The position numbers and the translations under genes were made by a program. From an uncultured Clostridia bacterium (GTDB taxonomy: Bacteria; Bacillota; Clostridia; Christensenellales; Borkfalkiaceae), in NCBI GenBank assembly GCA_947632195.1, contig CANROE010000015.1:1-46345 (forward strand): a stretch of 46,345 bases of DNA, written 5' to 3'. The notes under the pieces are model-generated. The model was given only the letters and a program-made list of their open reading frames with translations. It searched no databases and was not told the DNA's origin. Position 1 is the first letter of the stretch, and the number at the start of each line of letters is the position of its first letter. This document shows positions 22,717 to 30,686 of the stretch, one piece after another.

Positions 22717-22772
22717 ATGTTAGAGCTCGCGCTCGTTTTAGTCAAGCACCCGCCAAAGTGCCATAGGAACTC

Positions 22773-22801
22773 TTGACACAAAAGAAAATCCATGATAAAA
22801 T
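22773..22801 (+). promoter_or_regulatory. Promoter of the small AT-rich gene
   Basis: TTGACA (22773-22778), 17-nt spacer, TAAAAT (22796-22801). Confidence 0.85.
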
Positions 22802-22830
22802 ATTTTCAAAACAACAAAAGAGGTTTGAAT

Positions 22831-22980
22831 ATGCCTTTGGATGAAAAATTATTGACTTTCAAAAATGAAATTCAAAACGGCTTAGCGGAAATAAGTAAAA
22901 ATTACGCTTATATTGACGAGAAAGTCAATAAGCCTGAATATGTTTGCCTTCTGCATTTTCTCGCACTGCTTGAAGATTAA
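22831..22980 (+). CDS. Small AT-rich protein of unknown function
   Basis: 49 aa from ATG 22831, which has AAAGAGG 7 nt upstream. An in-frame ATG at 22792 is rejected because it lies inside the promoter. The sequence (MPLDEKLLTFKNEIQNGLAE, then ISKNYAYIDEKVNKPEYVCL, ending HFLALLED) is helical and acidic, with no signal peptide or known motif. Base composition is strikingly AT-rich compared with its neighbours, suggesting acquisition from elsewhere. A consensus promoter and a hairpin at 23003-23032 frame it as a complete unit. Confidence 0.6.
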   Translation: MPLDEKLLTFKNEIQNGLAEISKNYAYIDEKVNKPEYVCLLHFLALLED

Positions 22981-23002
22981 AAATCTGTATCATATAAAAT
23001 TC

Positions 23003-23032
23003 GCCGCCGCGAGGGTCTCCCCTCGCGGCGGC
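23003..23032. terminator. Shared terminator hairpin between convergent genes
   Basis: A 13-bp stem, GCCGCCGCGAGGG with CCCTCGCGGCGGC, loop TCTC. On the minus strand it is followed by GAATTTTATA, so it best serves the beta-glucosidase gene; on the plus strand it is followed only by ATTCG. Confidence 0.75.
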
Positions 23033-23050
23033 ATTCGTATCTTTCAACTT

Positions 23051-24391
23051 TCACTTCCAAATTTCTTCGCCGTTGGTTTCAATGATCTTTTTAAAGAAAT
23101 AGGCGCTCTTTTTGAGGGTACGTTCGCGCGTTTCGTAGTCCACATGGATCAACCCGAACTTCTTGGAGAACCCCTCCGCCCACTCGAAATTGTCGATGAG
23201 CGACCAATAAAAGTAGCCGTCGATCTCCACTTCCTCCGCCGCGCGGGAGAGCTCGCGCAAGTACCGTTTCAAAAAGTCGATTCGGCTGTCGTCGTTGATC
23301 TGCCCGTTCAAGTCCTTCCACTCCGCAAGCGCCACGCCGTTTTCGGTGTAGACGATGGGCAGATGATAGCGGTCCCAGATGAATTTCGGGCCGTAATACA
23401 TCGCGTCGGGGTGGACCGTCCAGCGGGTATCGGTGCGAGGCACGGTGGGCGCGGGTTTGGGGTAGACAATCTTGCCGTTCTCCCTCGTCACGCGGTCGCC
23501 CGTGTAAGTGTTGAGCCCGTAGAAATCGAATTTGCTCTTGATGATCTCCATATCGCTTTCGGGGAAGGCAAAGCCGCACTCCTTTTGCCACGCGAGCACG
23601 TCCTCGGGATAGTGTCCCAGGAGGAGCGGGTCGGTGTAATAGTTGACGGAGCCGAAATTTTTATGGCAAGTAAAGGTCTCCTCGCGGGCGAGTTCCACGT
23701 CGTTCTCGGTGTAAGGAAGGGCGGGCCAATACGCCTGTGCGGTGCCGATCTTCACCGAATTGCCGCAGATCTTGCGAATCTTTTTCTCGGCGAGCCCGCA
23801 CCCGAGGAGTACGTTGTGCGCGGCGCGCATGACTTCCGAATCGGGCAACTTCAAAAAGGGCGCATGTTCGCCGGAGGAGTGCCCCAGTCCCAAAAAGCAT
23901 TGCGGCTCGTTGATGAGGATAAAATGCGAAACGTATGGAGAAAACAGCTCCGCGCACACGCCCGCATACTCCTCAAACCACTTGGGACTGTCGGCATTCA
24001 GCCAGCCGCCCTTTTGGTAGAGCGCGTAGGGATAATCCCAGTGGAAGAGCGTGACCCACGGCTGGATGCCCGCCTGTTTGAGTTCTTCCAAGAGTTCGAG
24101 ATAGAACCGTTTGCCGTCCTCGGAGATCTTGCCCGTCCCCTCGGGAATGAGCCGCGCCCAGTTGATGGAGAAACGGTATCCTTGGATGCCGAGTTCCTTC
24201 ATGAGGCGGACGTCCTCTTTGAAGAGGTGGTAGTGGTCGCAACCGACGTCGCCGCTGTGGCCCTCGAAAATGCGGCCCTTGGTGGCGGAGCCGACGTCCC
24301 ACACATTGAGGCCTTTATCGGCCTCGTGCGCGCCGCCCTCGATCTGATAGGACGCAGTCGCCACGCCCCACACAAAGTTTTTGTTGAACAT
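23051..24391 (-). CDS. Beta-glucosidase, glycoside hydrolase family 1
   Basis: 446 aa, normal GH1 length, no signal peptide (cytoplasmic). The N-terminal signature FVWGVATASYQIEGG is present. The acid/base is Glu162 in LINEPQ and the nucleophile Glu350 in IVYTENGVA. A GYRFSINWARLIPEG block and YWSLIDNFEWAEGFSKKFGL near the C-terminus complete the retaining TIM-barrel site. The sequence favours beta-glucosidase over 6-phospho-beta-glucosidase, though that was judged by eye. Expected role: hydrolysis of cello-oligosaccharides or plant beta-glucosides to glucose, which the ROK-family kinase at 40250 could phosphorylate. A G-rich AGGGGGAA site precedes the start. Confidence 0.94.
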   Translation of the reverse strand: MFNKNFVWGVATASYQIEGGAHEADKGLNVWDVGSATKGRIFEGHSGDVGCDHYHLFKEDVRLMKELGIQGYRFSINWARLIPEGTGKISEDGKRFYLELLEELKQAGIQPWVTLFHWDYPYALYQKGGWLNADSPKWFEEYAGVCAELFSPYVSHFILINEPQCFLGLGHSSGEHAPFLKLPDSEVMRAAHNVLLGCGLAEKKIRKICGNSVKIGTAQAYWPALPYTENDVELAREETFTCHKNFGSVNYYTDPLLLGHYPEDVLAWQKECGFAFPESDMEIIKSKFDFYGLNTYTGDRVTRENGKIVYPKPAPTVPRTDTRWTVHPDAMYYGPKFIWDRYHLPIVYTENGVALAEWKDLNGQINDDSRIDFLKRYLRELSRAAEEVEIDGYFYWSLIDNFEWAEGFSKKFGLIHVDYETRERTLKKSAYFFKKIIETNGEEIWK

Positions 24392-24472
24392 ATTGCTGTT
24401 CCCCCTATTTTATGAATGATTTTATTTTTGAATATTGTTGCGCTGAGTTGAAAATCTTGCTTTTTCTAATTT

Positions 24473-24700
24473 GTCATTTCGCCCCGCGCTGTTCTCAATA
24501 TGTCATTTCGAGCGCAGTCGAGAAATCTCACATTATGATTCTACTGTCATTTCGAGCGCAGTCGAGAAATCTCGCCGTTTCTCGCTGTCCCTCGCGCATT
24601 TCGCGCGCGGGGGAAAGTGGCACGCAGTGCCGAAAGGGGGGCCTTGCTGTCCCTTTTAGGGAAAGTGGCATGAGCGGAGCGAATGCCGAAAGGGTTTTTG
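24473..24700. repeat. Cluster of dispersed repeats downstream of nadE
   Basis: Three ATTTCGAGCGCAGTCGAGAAATCTC-type units (near 24475 degraded, 24503 and 24545) precede two CTGTCCC...GGGAAAGTGGC...CCGAAAGG units (24585-24640 and 24647-24692). They differ in loop sequence (ACGCAGT versus ATGAGCGGAGCGAAT). No gene is seen. Confidence 0.75.
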
Positions 24701-24730
24701 CAAGTTAAACCGCCCCCCCGCCCGTTTCCT

Positions 24731-24767
24731 AACGGAAAAAGATTTTGCAAAGCAAAAGATTTTTCGT
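24731..24767 (-). repeat. Orphan copy of the CACG hairpin element
   Basis: ACGAAAAATCTTTTGC / GCAAAATCTTTTTCCGT on the minus strand, followed by TAGGAAA and a TTTAACTTG box. It is not adjacent to a stop codon but lies downstream of another composite (24921-25044), as if elements had stacked. Confidence 0.7.
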
Positions 24768-24920
24768 GAATACAATCACTGCGCGGAGCAGGGTTCCCCT
24801 GCGGCAGCGTATGAACAAGGTAGAGATGTCTCCACTTCGGTCGACATGACATTTGGGAATGGCTTCGATGGTTTCCCAAATTACTGCGCGTTGGAAAACC
24901 ATGCTTTTCCATAAGCGCCC

Positions 24921-25044
24921 ACAATTTGCCGCATACCTGCGGCTTATTGTCCGATAAAACGAACGAGAGGACAACTAAGTTAAACCGCAAAAAAACGTTT
25001 CCTCGCACGATTCTTTTCGAGCAAAGCGAGAAAAGAATCGTGCG
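24921..25044 (-). repeat. Composite 3'-end element after nadE
   Basis: Minus strand, 6 nt after the nadE stop: hairpin CGCACGATTCTTTTC/GAAAAGAATCGTGCG (25004-25044), then GAGGAAA. The second module (24921-24987) carries TTGTCC...GGACAA and the hairpin GCCGCA-GGTA-TGCGGC. Here the basal pairs of the first hairpin are changed on both arms relative to other copies. Confidence 0.85.
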
Positions 25045-25050
25045 AAATCT

Positions 25051-26955
25051 TTACAGTTTCTCCGCCTCTCTCACCCAAAGGCTTGCGGAAGCGTCCGAGG
25101 GCATGCGGAGATCGGCGCGCGGCGAGAGGGACACAGAGCCCACTTTCACGCCGTCCGGCACGCAGTTGCGCTTAAACTGCTGCGCAAAGAACCGCTTATA
25201 AAAGCTCACAAGCCACTTTTTCAGCGTCTCGCGGTCATATTTTTCCGCAAACGTCCGCTCGGCGATGTAGAGCGTCTTGGCGGGCGAATATCCCCGCCGC
25301 AAAAAGCACCAGAGGTAGAAATCATGCAGCTCGTAGGGGCCCACGATGTCCTCCGTCTTTTGCGCGATGTTCCCCGTCTCGTCCGGCGGGAGCAATTCGG
25401 GGGAAATTTCGGTATTCAGAACGCTCTTTAAGACGACTTCCATTCTGCCGCCCAACCGTTTCGCCTCATAGGCGACGAGGGACTTTACGAGCGTCTTGGG
25501 AACGGAGGAATTGACGGCATACATGCTCATATGGTCGCCGTTATAGGTGCACCAGCCGAGGGCGAGTTCGCTCATATCTCCCGTGCCGATGACAAGGCCG
25601 CCTGTCTCGTTGGCGACGTCCATCAAAACCATCGTGCGGTAGCGTGCCTGGGCGTTTTCATAGACCGTATCGCGGTTTTCGGGGTCGTGCTCGATGTCGC
25701 GAAAGTGGCGGTTGACCGCTCCCCCGATGGGCACGTTGCGAATGGTAACGCCCGCCGCCTGCATGATGGAGAGGGCGTTGTTTTTGGTTTTGAGGCTCGT
25801 GCCGAACCCGGGCATGGTGAGGGCGATAATATCCCCTCTGTCCTTGCCCAAAAGGTCGAAGGCGCGGCAAGTGACGAGGAGCGCGAGCGAGGAATCGAGC
25901 CCGCCCGAAACGCCGATGACCGCCGTCTTGCTATGAGTATGCGAAAGCCGCCTTGCAAGCGCGCTCGACTGCATGGAGAGGATGAGCCCGCAACGCTTTT
26001 CGAGTTCTTTCCCCTGCGGCACGAACGGGAGCTGCGGAAAACGGCGAAGGGTAAGGTCGTCCTCGCCGACAAAATCGGCGTCCAACCAATCGTCCTTTTT
26101 CGTGTTTTGGCAAAACGTATTGAGTTTTCTGCGCTCGTGAAGAAGGAACCCGACGTCCACTTCCGCCTCGGCGGTCTCCCCCGAGAAGGGCAAGCTCTCC
26201 GCAAGGCAGACGCCGTTTTCGTAGATCAAGTTGTTTCCCGCGAACACCATGTCCGACGTGCTCTCCCCCACGCCCGCGTCGGCATAGACGTAGGCGCAGA
26301 GGTTTTTGCCCGACTGGGCAGCGATCAGCGTCTTGCGGTATTCGCGCTTCCCGATCGTCTCGTTGGAGGCAGACAAATTGACGATGACCGTCGCACCGTG
26401 CCTGCAATGCTGCCCCGAAGGCGATTCGGATGTCCAAAGGTCCTCGCAGATCTCGCACGCGACCGCAAATTCGGGACGGTGGATATCATACACGATGAAA
26501 TTGCGATCGAAATAAGCGTACTCATCCCCGATGCACAAAACATGGGAACCTTCGGGAGCGGGAGCAAAGTACCGCGCTTCATAAAATTCGCCATAGTTCG
26601 GAAGATGGGTCTTTGGAATGACGCCCGAGACCTTTCCGCCCGTGACCGCTGCGGCACAATTATAGATCTTGCCCTCGAATGCAACGGGTAGCCCGACAAA
26701 GACGAGCATTTTTTTGCCCTTTGTCGCCTCGGCAACGGTTTTGAGCGCGGCAAGGCAGCCGTCGAGCAACGTCTGCTGCAAAAAGAGATCGCCGCAAGTG
26801 TAGCCCGAGAGGCAGAGTTCGGGAAAGACGAGAAGTTCGGTGCCCTTTTCGGCCTGTTCCTCGATGATCCCGACAATTTTTTTCGCGTTGAACGCGGGGT
26901 CGGCGACCTTCATTTCGGGGCTCGCCGCCGCAACTTTCAAAAATTGATGTTTCAT
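25051..26955 (-). CDS. nadE: Glutamine-dependent NAD(+) synthetase
   Basis: 634 aa from ATG 26955, with GGGAG upstream; a longer in-frame start is not supported by a ribosome site. It catalyses the last step of NAD biosynthesis, amidating nicotinic acid adenine dinucleotide using ammonia channelled from glutamine. The N-terminal nitrilase-type glutaminase has the triad Glu46 (FPELCLSGY), Lys115 (IPKTHLPNYGEFYE) and Cys170 (CEICEDLW). The C-terminal synthetase domain has the PP-loop SGGLDSS in VIGVSGGLDSSLAL. The two-domain form and length are normal. The gene is alone, with repeat-filled DNA on both sides. Confidence 0.95.
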   Translation of the reverse strand: MKHQFLKVAAASPEMKVADPAFNAKKIVGIIEEQAEKGTELLVFPELCLSGYTCGDLFLQQTLLDGCLAALKTVAEATKGKKMLVFVGLPVAFEGKIYNCAAAVTGGKVSGVIPKTHLPNYGEFYEARYFAPAPEGSHVLCIGDEYAYFDRNFIVYDIHRPEFAVACEICEDLWTSESPSGQHCRHGATVIVNLSASNETIGKREYRKTLIAAQSGKNLCAYVYADAGVGESTSDMVFAGNNLIYENGVCLAESLPFSGETAEAEVDVGFLLHERRKLNTFCQNTKKDDWLDADFVGEDDLTLRRFPQLPFVPQGKELEKRCGLILSMQSSALARRLSHTHSKTAVIGVSGGLDSSLALLVTCRAFDLLGKDRGDIIALTMPGFGTSLKTKNNALSIMQAAGVTIRNVPIGGAVNRHFRDIEHDPENRDTVYENAQARYRTMVLMDVANETGGLVIGTGDMSELALGWCTYNGDHMSMYAVNSSVPKTLVKSLVAYEAKRLGGRMEVVLKSVLNTEISPELLPPDETGNIAQKTEDIVGPYELHDFYLWCFLRRGYSPAKTLYIAERTFAEKYDRETLKKWLVSFYKRFFAQQFKRNCVPDGVKVGSVSLSPRADLRMPSDASASLWVREAEKL

Positions 26956-27017
26956 ATCTTTTCTCCCGATTTTATAACGACTTCCCTTTTGCGTAAAGCC
27001 GTTGCTGTCACCTCTAA

Positions 27018-27813
27018 TTGTCATTTCGCCCCGCGCGCTGTTCTATTTCTCTAAGGGCGGCACGAACACGCAGTGCGAAGTAGCCGTAATGTGGCTACGC
27101 AGTCTGTGTGTACCATGCGTCATGCTGAGCCGTAATGTTTGTACGCGGTCCGTTTTAGCAAGTCCGCGAAGGCATCTTGGTACGTTTGGGTTTAATCGTA
27201 CTTTGACGTAGCAAGATTCCCTCGGAGAATTGCCGTTTAAAACTTCGTAATAAACCTTTCGGCTCGGAATGACGCGCTACTGTCATTTCGCCCCGTGGCT
27301 ATTCTAAACCACGTCACCCTGAGCCCGTCGAAGGGTGTCCGCATTTTTTATTATGGTTTCGCCCCGCGTTTCTTCATTTGTCATTTCGCCCCGCGCGCAG
27401 TTCTGATTCTCTAAGCGCGGCACGAGGAGCCTGCGACGAAGTACCAAGCCGCGTAAGCGGCGCGTGGAGAAATCTCACATTATGATAATGCGGTAGAGAT
27501 GTTTCGACTTCGGTTTACGCCTCCGCTCAACATGACGTAATTCGGAACGGCGTATCGCTTACCCCTTGCTCCTCCGCTAATGCGAAGGCAGGCGAGAAAG
27601 CTGTCCCCCATCGTTGGGGGAAAGTGGCGAACGCAGCGAGCCGAAAGGGGGGACCATATCCCTTGCTGTCCCTTTTAGGGAAAGTACCCGCGTAGCGGGG
27701 GAAAGGGTTTCTAAAACCCCTCAGTCACCTACGGTGACAGCTCCGCTATAAGGGACGCCAAGGGCGTATTCCAAATTCCCTGCGCGGAGCAGGGTTCCCC
27801 TGCGGCCGCGCAC
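27018..27813. repeat. Repeat-dense gap between recA and nadE
   Basis: Besides the MITE-like element at 27117-27275, this gap holds a CCGCGCGCTGTTCT...CTAAGGGCGGCACGAACACG unit (27029-27070) and its relative at 27390-27440. A CACCCTGAGCCCGTCGAAGGGTG unit lies at 27312-27340. ATTTCG/GAGAAATCTC units lie near 27285 and 27470. Two CTGTCCC...GAAAGGG units follow (27600-27640 and 27665-27710), then a GCAGGG-GAA-CCCTGC hairpin unit (27780-27805). I see no gene in this ~0.9 kb. Confidence 0.75.
27117..27275. mobile_element. MITE-like element, copy 2 (159 bp, inverted relative to copy 1)
   Basis: Ends GCGTCATGCTGAGCCG (27117-27132) and CGGCTCGGAATGACGC (27260-27275) form the same 16-bp terminal inverted repeats as at 4934-5098. 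The interior shares GGCATCTTGGTACGTTTGGG and CAAGATTCCCTCGG in reverse orientation to copy 1. No coding capacity. Confidence 0.72.
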
Positions 27814-27938
27814 CCAATTTGCCGCACACTTACGGCTTATTGTCCAATGAAACGACCGCGAGGACAACCAAGTTAAACCGCCCACACCCATTTCCTCACG
27901 GCGTTTCTTTTCGAGCGTAGCGCGAAAAGAAACGCGTG
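27814..27938 (-). repeat. Composite 3'-end element after recA
   Basis: Minus strand, 6 nt after the recA stop: hairpin with arms CACGCGTTTCTTTTCG and CGAAAAGAAACGCCGTG (27897-27938), GAGGAAA, then the second module (27814-27880) with TTGTCC...GGACAA and GCCGTA-AGTG-TGCGGC, where a G-U pair replaces a Watson-Crick pair. Confidence 0.85.
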
Positions 27939-27944
27939 AACCTC

Positions 27945-28970
27945 TTAGTCCTCTTCGCTCCCCACGACCTGATCGACCGAGGCGCCCTTTGCGGCGACCC
28001 TGATCTTTCCCTCGATCTCGGCGGAAAGTTCGGGGTTATCCTTTAAAAACTGTCTCATTCTTTCGCGGCCGTTTGCGACTTTCGCGTCGTTATAACTGAA
28101 CCACGCGCCGCTCTTTTTGATGATGTCGTATTGGATGCCGAGGTCGATGAGACACCCCTCCTGCGAGACGCCCTCGCCGTACATGATATCGAATTCCGCC
28201 TGACGGAAGGGAGGCGCGAGCTTATTTTTCACGACCTTTGCGCGGGTACGGTTGCCCGCCGCCCCTTCGGAATCTTTGAGCGTATCGATCTTGCGCACAT
28301 CGATGCGGATGGAGGCGTAGAATTTCAGCGCCTTGCCGCCGGGGGTGACTTCGGGGTTGCCGAACATCACGCCCACCTTTTCGCGCAGCTGGTTGATGAA
28401 GATGACGCACGTCTTGCTCTTATTGACGATGGCGGTGAGTTTTCGGAGTGCCTGCGACATGAGCCGCGCTTGCAGCCCCACATGGGAATCCCCCATGTCC
28501 CCTTCGATCTCGGCCTTCGGCGTGAGCGCCGCCACCGAGTCCACGACGATGATATCCACGGCAGAAGAGCGCACGAGGCTGTCCACGATGTCGAGCGCCT
28601 GTTCGCCCGTATCGGGCTGGGAGACGTACAGTTCGTCCAGATTCACCCCCAAATGCTTGGCGTAGACGGGGTCGAGGGCGTGCTCGGCGTCGATGAACGC
28701 GGCAATGCCCCCCATCTTCTGCGCCTGTGCAACGCAGTGGAGCGCAACGGTCGTCTTGCCCGAGCTCTCGGGCCCGTAGATCTCCACCATTCTGCCACGC
28801 GGAATTCCGCCGATCCCGAGCGCGAGGTCGAGCGCAAGGCACCCTGTCGGAATGACGTCGATGTCGGTATTTCCCGCCTCTTCGCCAAGTTTCATGATCG
28901 CGCCCTTTCCGTACTGCTTTTCGATTTGGGCGAGTACGGCGTCGAGCGCTTTGAGTTTTTCTTCGTTCAT
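27945..28970 (-). CDS. recA: Recombinase A
   Basis: 341 aa, normal length. RecA polymerises on single-stranded DNA, drives homologous recombination and activates LexA cleavage. The Walker A motif GPESSGKTT is at 66-74; [19 protein letters not shown] holds Walker B, and loop 2 is near [20 protein letters not shown]. The C-terminal domain is present but lacks a long acidic tail, ending in GSEED. AAGGAG precedes the start. It is the last gene of the ftsK-rimO-pgsA-cinA-recA array, 23 nt after cinA, and is followed by the composite hairpin element. Confidence 0.98.
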   Translation of the reverse strand: MNEEKLKALDAVLAQIEKQYGKGAIMKLGEEAGNTDIDVIPTGCLALDLALGIGGIPRGRMVEIYGPESSGKTTVALHCVAQAQKMGGIAAFIDAEHALDPVYAKHLGVNLDELYVSQPDTGEQALDIVDSLVRSSAVDIIVVDSVAALTPKAEIEGDMGDSHVGLQARLMSQALRKLTAIVNKSKTCVIFINQLREKVGVMFGNPEVTPGGKALKFYASIRIDVRKIDTLKDSEGAAGNRTRAKVVKNKLAPPFRQAEFDIMYGEGVSQEGCLIDLGIQYDIIKKSGAWFSYNDAKVANGRERMRQFLKDNPELSAEIEGKIRVAAKGASVDQVVGSEED

Positions 28971-28993
28971 ATCGCTTTCTCCTTCGGTTTTTT

Positions 28994-30067
28994 TTAATTG
29001 ATCTCCTTATAGGCAAGGAAGAGCGCAAGATTGACCGCCTGCTTTGTAATAGAAACTCTGTCCCCTTTGAGGAGGTATTCAAACACTCTCACGCGGTCGC
29101 GCGTACCGACCGCAATGAAACAAGTTCCGGGGGGCGTTCCCGAGCCGTCCGAATCGGGGCCCGCGATCCCTGTGGTCGCCACGGCGACGTCGCAGTTTCC
29201 CGCTTTGAGGAGCCCCGCAGCCATCTCGTAAGCGGTATCTTCGGACACTGCCCCCCTCGACTTCAACGTATATTCGGAGACGCCGAGCCGCTCTGTTTTG
29301 GACTCGTTCGCATAGGTATTGAGCCCTTCAAAGAACACTTTGCTCGCGCCGGGGTTTTTGACGATCTCCTCCCCCACGCCGCCGCCCGTAAAGGATTCCG
29401 CAGTGGAAATTGTGAGACGGTGGAGCTTTAAGGCCTGGAACAGTCTCTCCCCCACCGTGACGTCCTCCATGGCGTAGAGGTATTTTTCGAGTGCGGAGGC
29501 AAGAATGCGCACCGCCTCGTCCACTTCCACTTTGGGAGTAGAGGAATGGTAAACGACTTCGATCCTGCCCACGCCGTATTCCTCGCTCGTATGGACGGAC
29601 ACGCGCGCGCCGGAGAGGCTGACTTCCTCCACGGCGGCGAGTACTTCCTCGGCGGGCGCGAGCACCGTTTTCAAAACCACGCGGAAAAAGGATTGCCCCC
29701 TTCGTCTGTCCACGGCGGGCACCACGGTATTCGCGGCGAGGTCGGCTCCCTCCCCGTCTGCGGGGATAAGGGCGATGAGGCAGTCCTCCGTTTCGAGCAG
29801 AGCGTCCGCAAATTTCCCGCCTGCGGCCGCCTCTATCCCCTCTTTCACGGCGGGGAGCAGGATACCGTCGCAGATGACGAACACCCCGTCGCACTCTCCT
29901 TTGAGCCGTTTGAGGGCAATGGGGAGGGCTGTGGGATCGTCATAGGGCAGCAAAACGATCTCATCGAGGCACACTCCGCCCGAGAGCAAGGCGTCCGTAA
30001 CGCCCCGAAACCCGACGGAGAGCACTCCCTGGCGGATATTGCGTAGCACGAGTGCGGAAAACTTCAT
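28994..30067 (-). CDS. cinA: CinA-family protein with PncC-type NMN deamidase domain
   Basis: 357 aa, somewhat shorter than typical ~410-aa CinA. The C-terminal ~150 residues are a clear PncC/CinA-C domain (nicotinamide mononucleotide deamidase, pyridine-nucleotide salvage): [58 protein letters not shown]. The N-terminal part should be a MoaB/MogA-like COG1058 domain but is poorly conserved. The usual GDEL and TGGLGPTxDD-type motifs are not seen, only [11 protein letters not shown] in an equivalent place. It may have lost the pyrophosphatase activity. It lies 1 nt after pgsA and 23 nt before recA, the classical Firmicutes order. Confidence 0.85.
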   Translation of the reverse strand: MKFSALVLRNIRQGVLSVGFRGVTDALLSGGVCLDEIVLLPYDDPTALPIALKRLKGECDGVFVICDGILLPAVKEGIEAAAGGKFADALLETEDCLIALIPADGEGADLAANTVVPAVDRRRGQSFFRVVLKTVLAPAEEVLAAVEEVSLSGARVSVHTSEEYGVGRIEVVYHSSTPKVEVDEAVRILASALEKYLYAMEDVTVGERLFQALKLHRLTISTAESFTGGGVGEEIVKNPGASKVFFEGLNTYANESKTERLGVSEYTLKSRGAVSEDTAYEMAAGLLKAGNCDVAVATTGIAGPDSDGSGTPPGTCFIAVGTRDRVRVFEYLLKGDRVSITKQAVNLALFLAYKEIN

Positions 30068-30068
30068 C

Positions 30069-30686
30069 TCATTCCCCTTTTTCTTCTTTGAGTACCTGTC
30101 TGTTTTTCACAAGATAGTTCACGCCCGAAATCACGGTAAGAACGGTCGCAAGGAGCAAAAGCGCAAACCCTGCGATCGCGCCGAGTTCTTCGTATCCGAA
30201 GACGTCGCCGCCCGTCCGCAGGAAAGGAATGACGCAGAGAAGAACGACGATCGTCACGTCCTGCACGGTCGTCTTGACCTTGCCGAGTTTGTCGGCGGCG
30301 ATGACGGCGCCCTTTTCCACCGCAACGAGACGGAACCCGCTGACGATGAGCTCCCGCGCCATGATGAGCGCAACGCAGATGCCCGCAACCATGGGCCCCC
30401 AACCCGCTAAGGCGTTGTAGCCGAAGATGAGGGGACGGGTCAGGAGCAGGATAAACGCCGTGGAGACGAGCACTTTATCGGCAATGGGGTCGAGAAATTT
30501 CCCCATATTGGTGACGAGATGATATTTGCGCGCGATGTAGCCGTCGAGGAAGTCGGTGCACGCCGCGAGCACGAACACCACCGCCGCGTATATTTCATGA
30601 TAGGGCAACACGTCCAGATAAAAGAAGAGGACGAACACGGGGATCATAAAAATGCGCGTCAGCGTAAGTTTGTTGGGTAAATTCAT
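30069..30686 (-). CDS. pgsA: CDP-diacylglycerol--glycerol-3-phosphate 3-phosphatidyltransferase
   Basis: 205 aa. This integral-membrane enzyme makes phosphatidylglycerol phosphate, the committed step to PG and cardiolipin. The start is the family LPNKLTLTRIFMIPVFV. The CDP-alcohol phosphotransferase motif appears as DFLDGYIARKYHLVTNMGKF followed by LDPIADK (D-G-x2-A-R-x8-G-x3-D-x3-D). About five hydrophobic segments are visible. Its ATG overlaps the rimO stop as ATGA, indicating translational coupling. Confidence 0.95.
   Translation of the reverse strand: MNLPNKLTLTRIFMIPVFVLFFYLDVLPYHEIYAAVVFVLAACTDFLDGYIARKYHLVTNMGKFLDPIADKVLVSTAFILLLTRPLIFGYNALAGWGPMVAGICVALIMARELIVSGFRLVAVEKGAVIAADKLGKVKTTVQDVTIVVLLCVIPFLRTGGDVFGYEELGAIAGFALLLLATVLTVISGVNYLVKNRQVLKEEKGE

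Noticed and set aside
22792..22980. A longer 62-aa version of the small AT-rich protein starting at 22792
   Set aside because: That ATG lies between the -35 and -10 hexamers, upstream of the expected transcript start; 22831 has a ribosome site.
24412..24708. Short open frames with peptides such as SRHPEPVEG or HFERSREIS (also at 3767-4138, 19641-19919, 43178-43414)
   Set aside because: These are translations of the dispersed palindromic intergenic repeats, not proteins.
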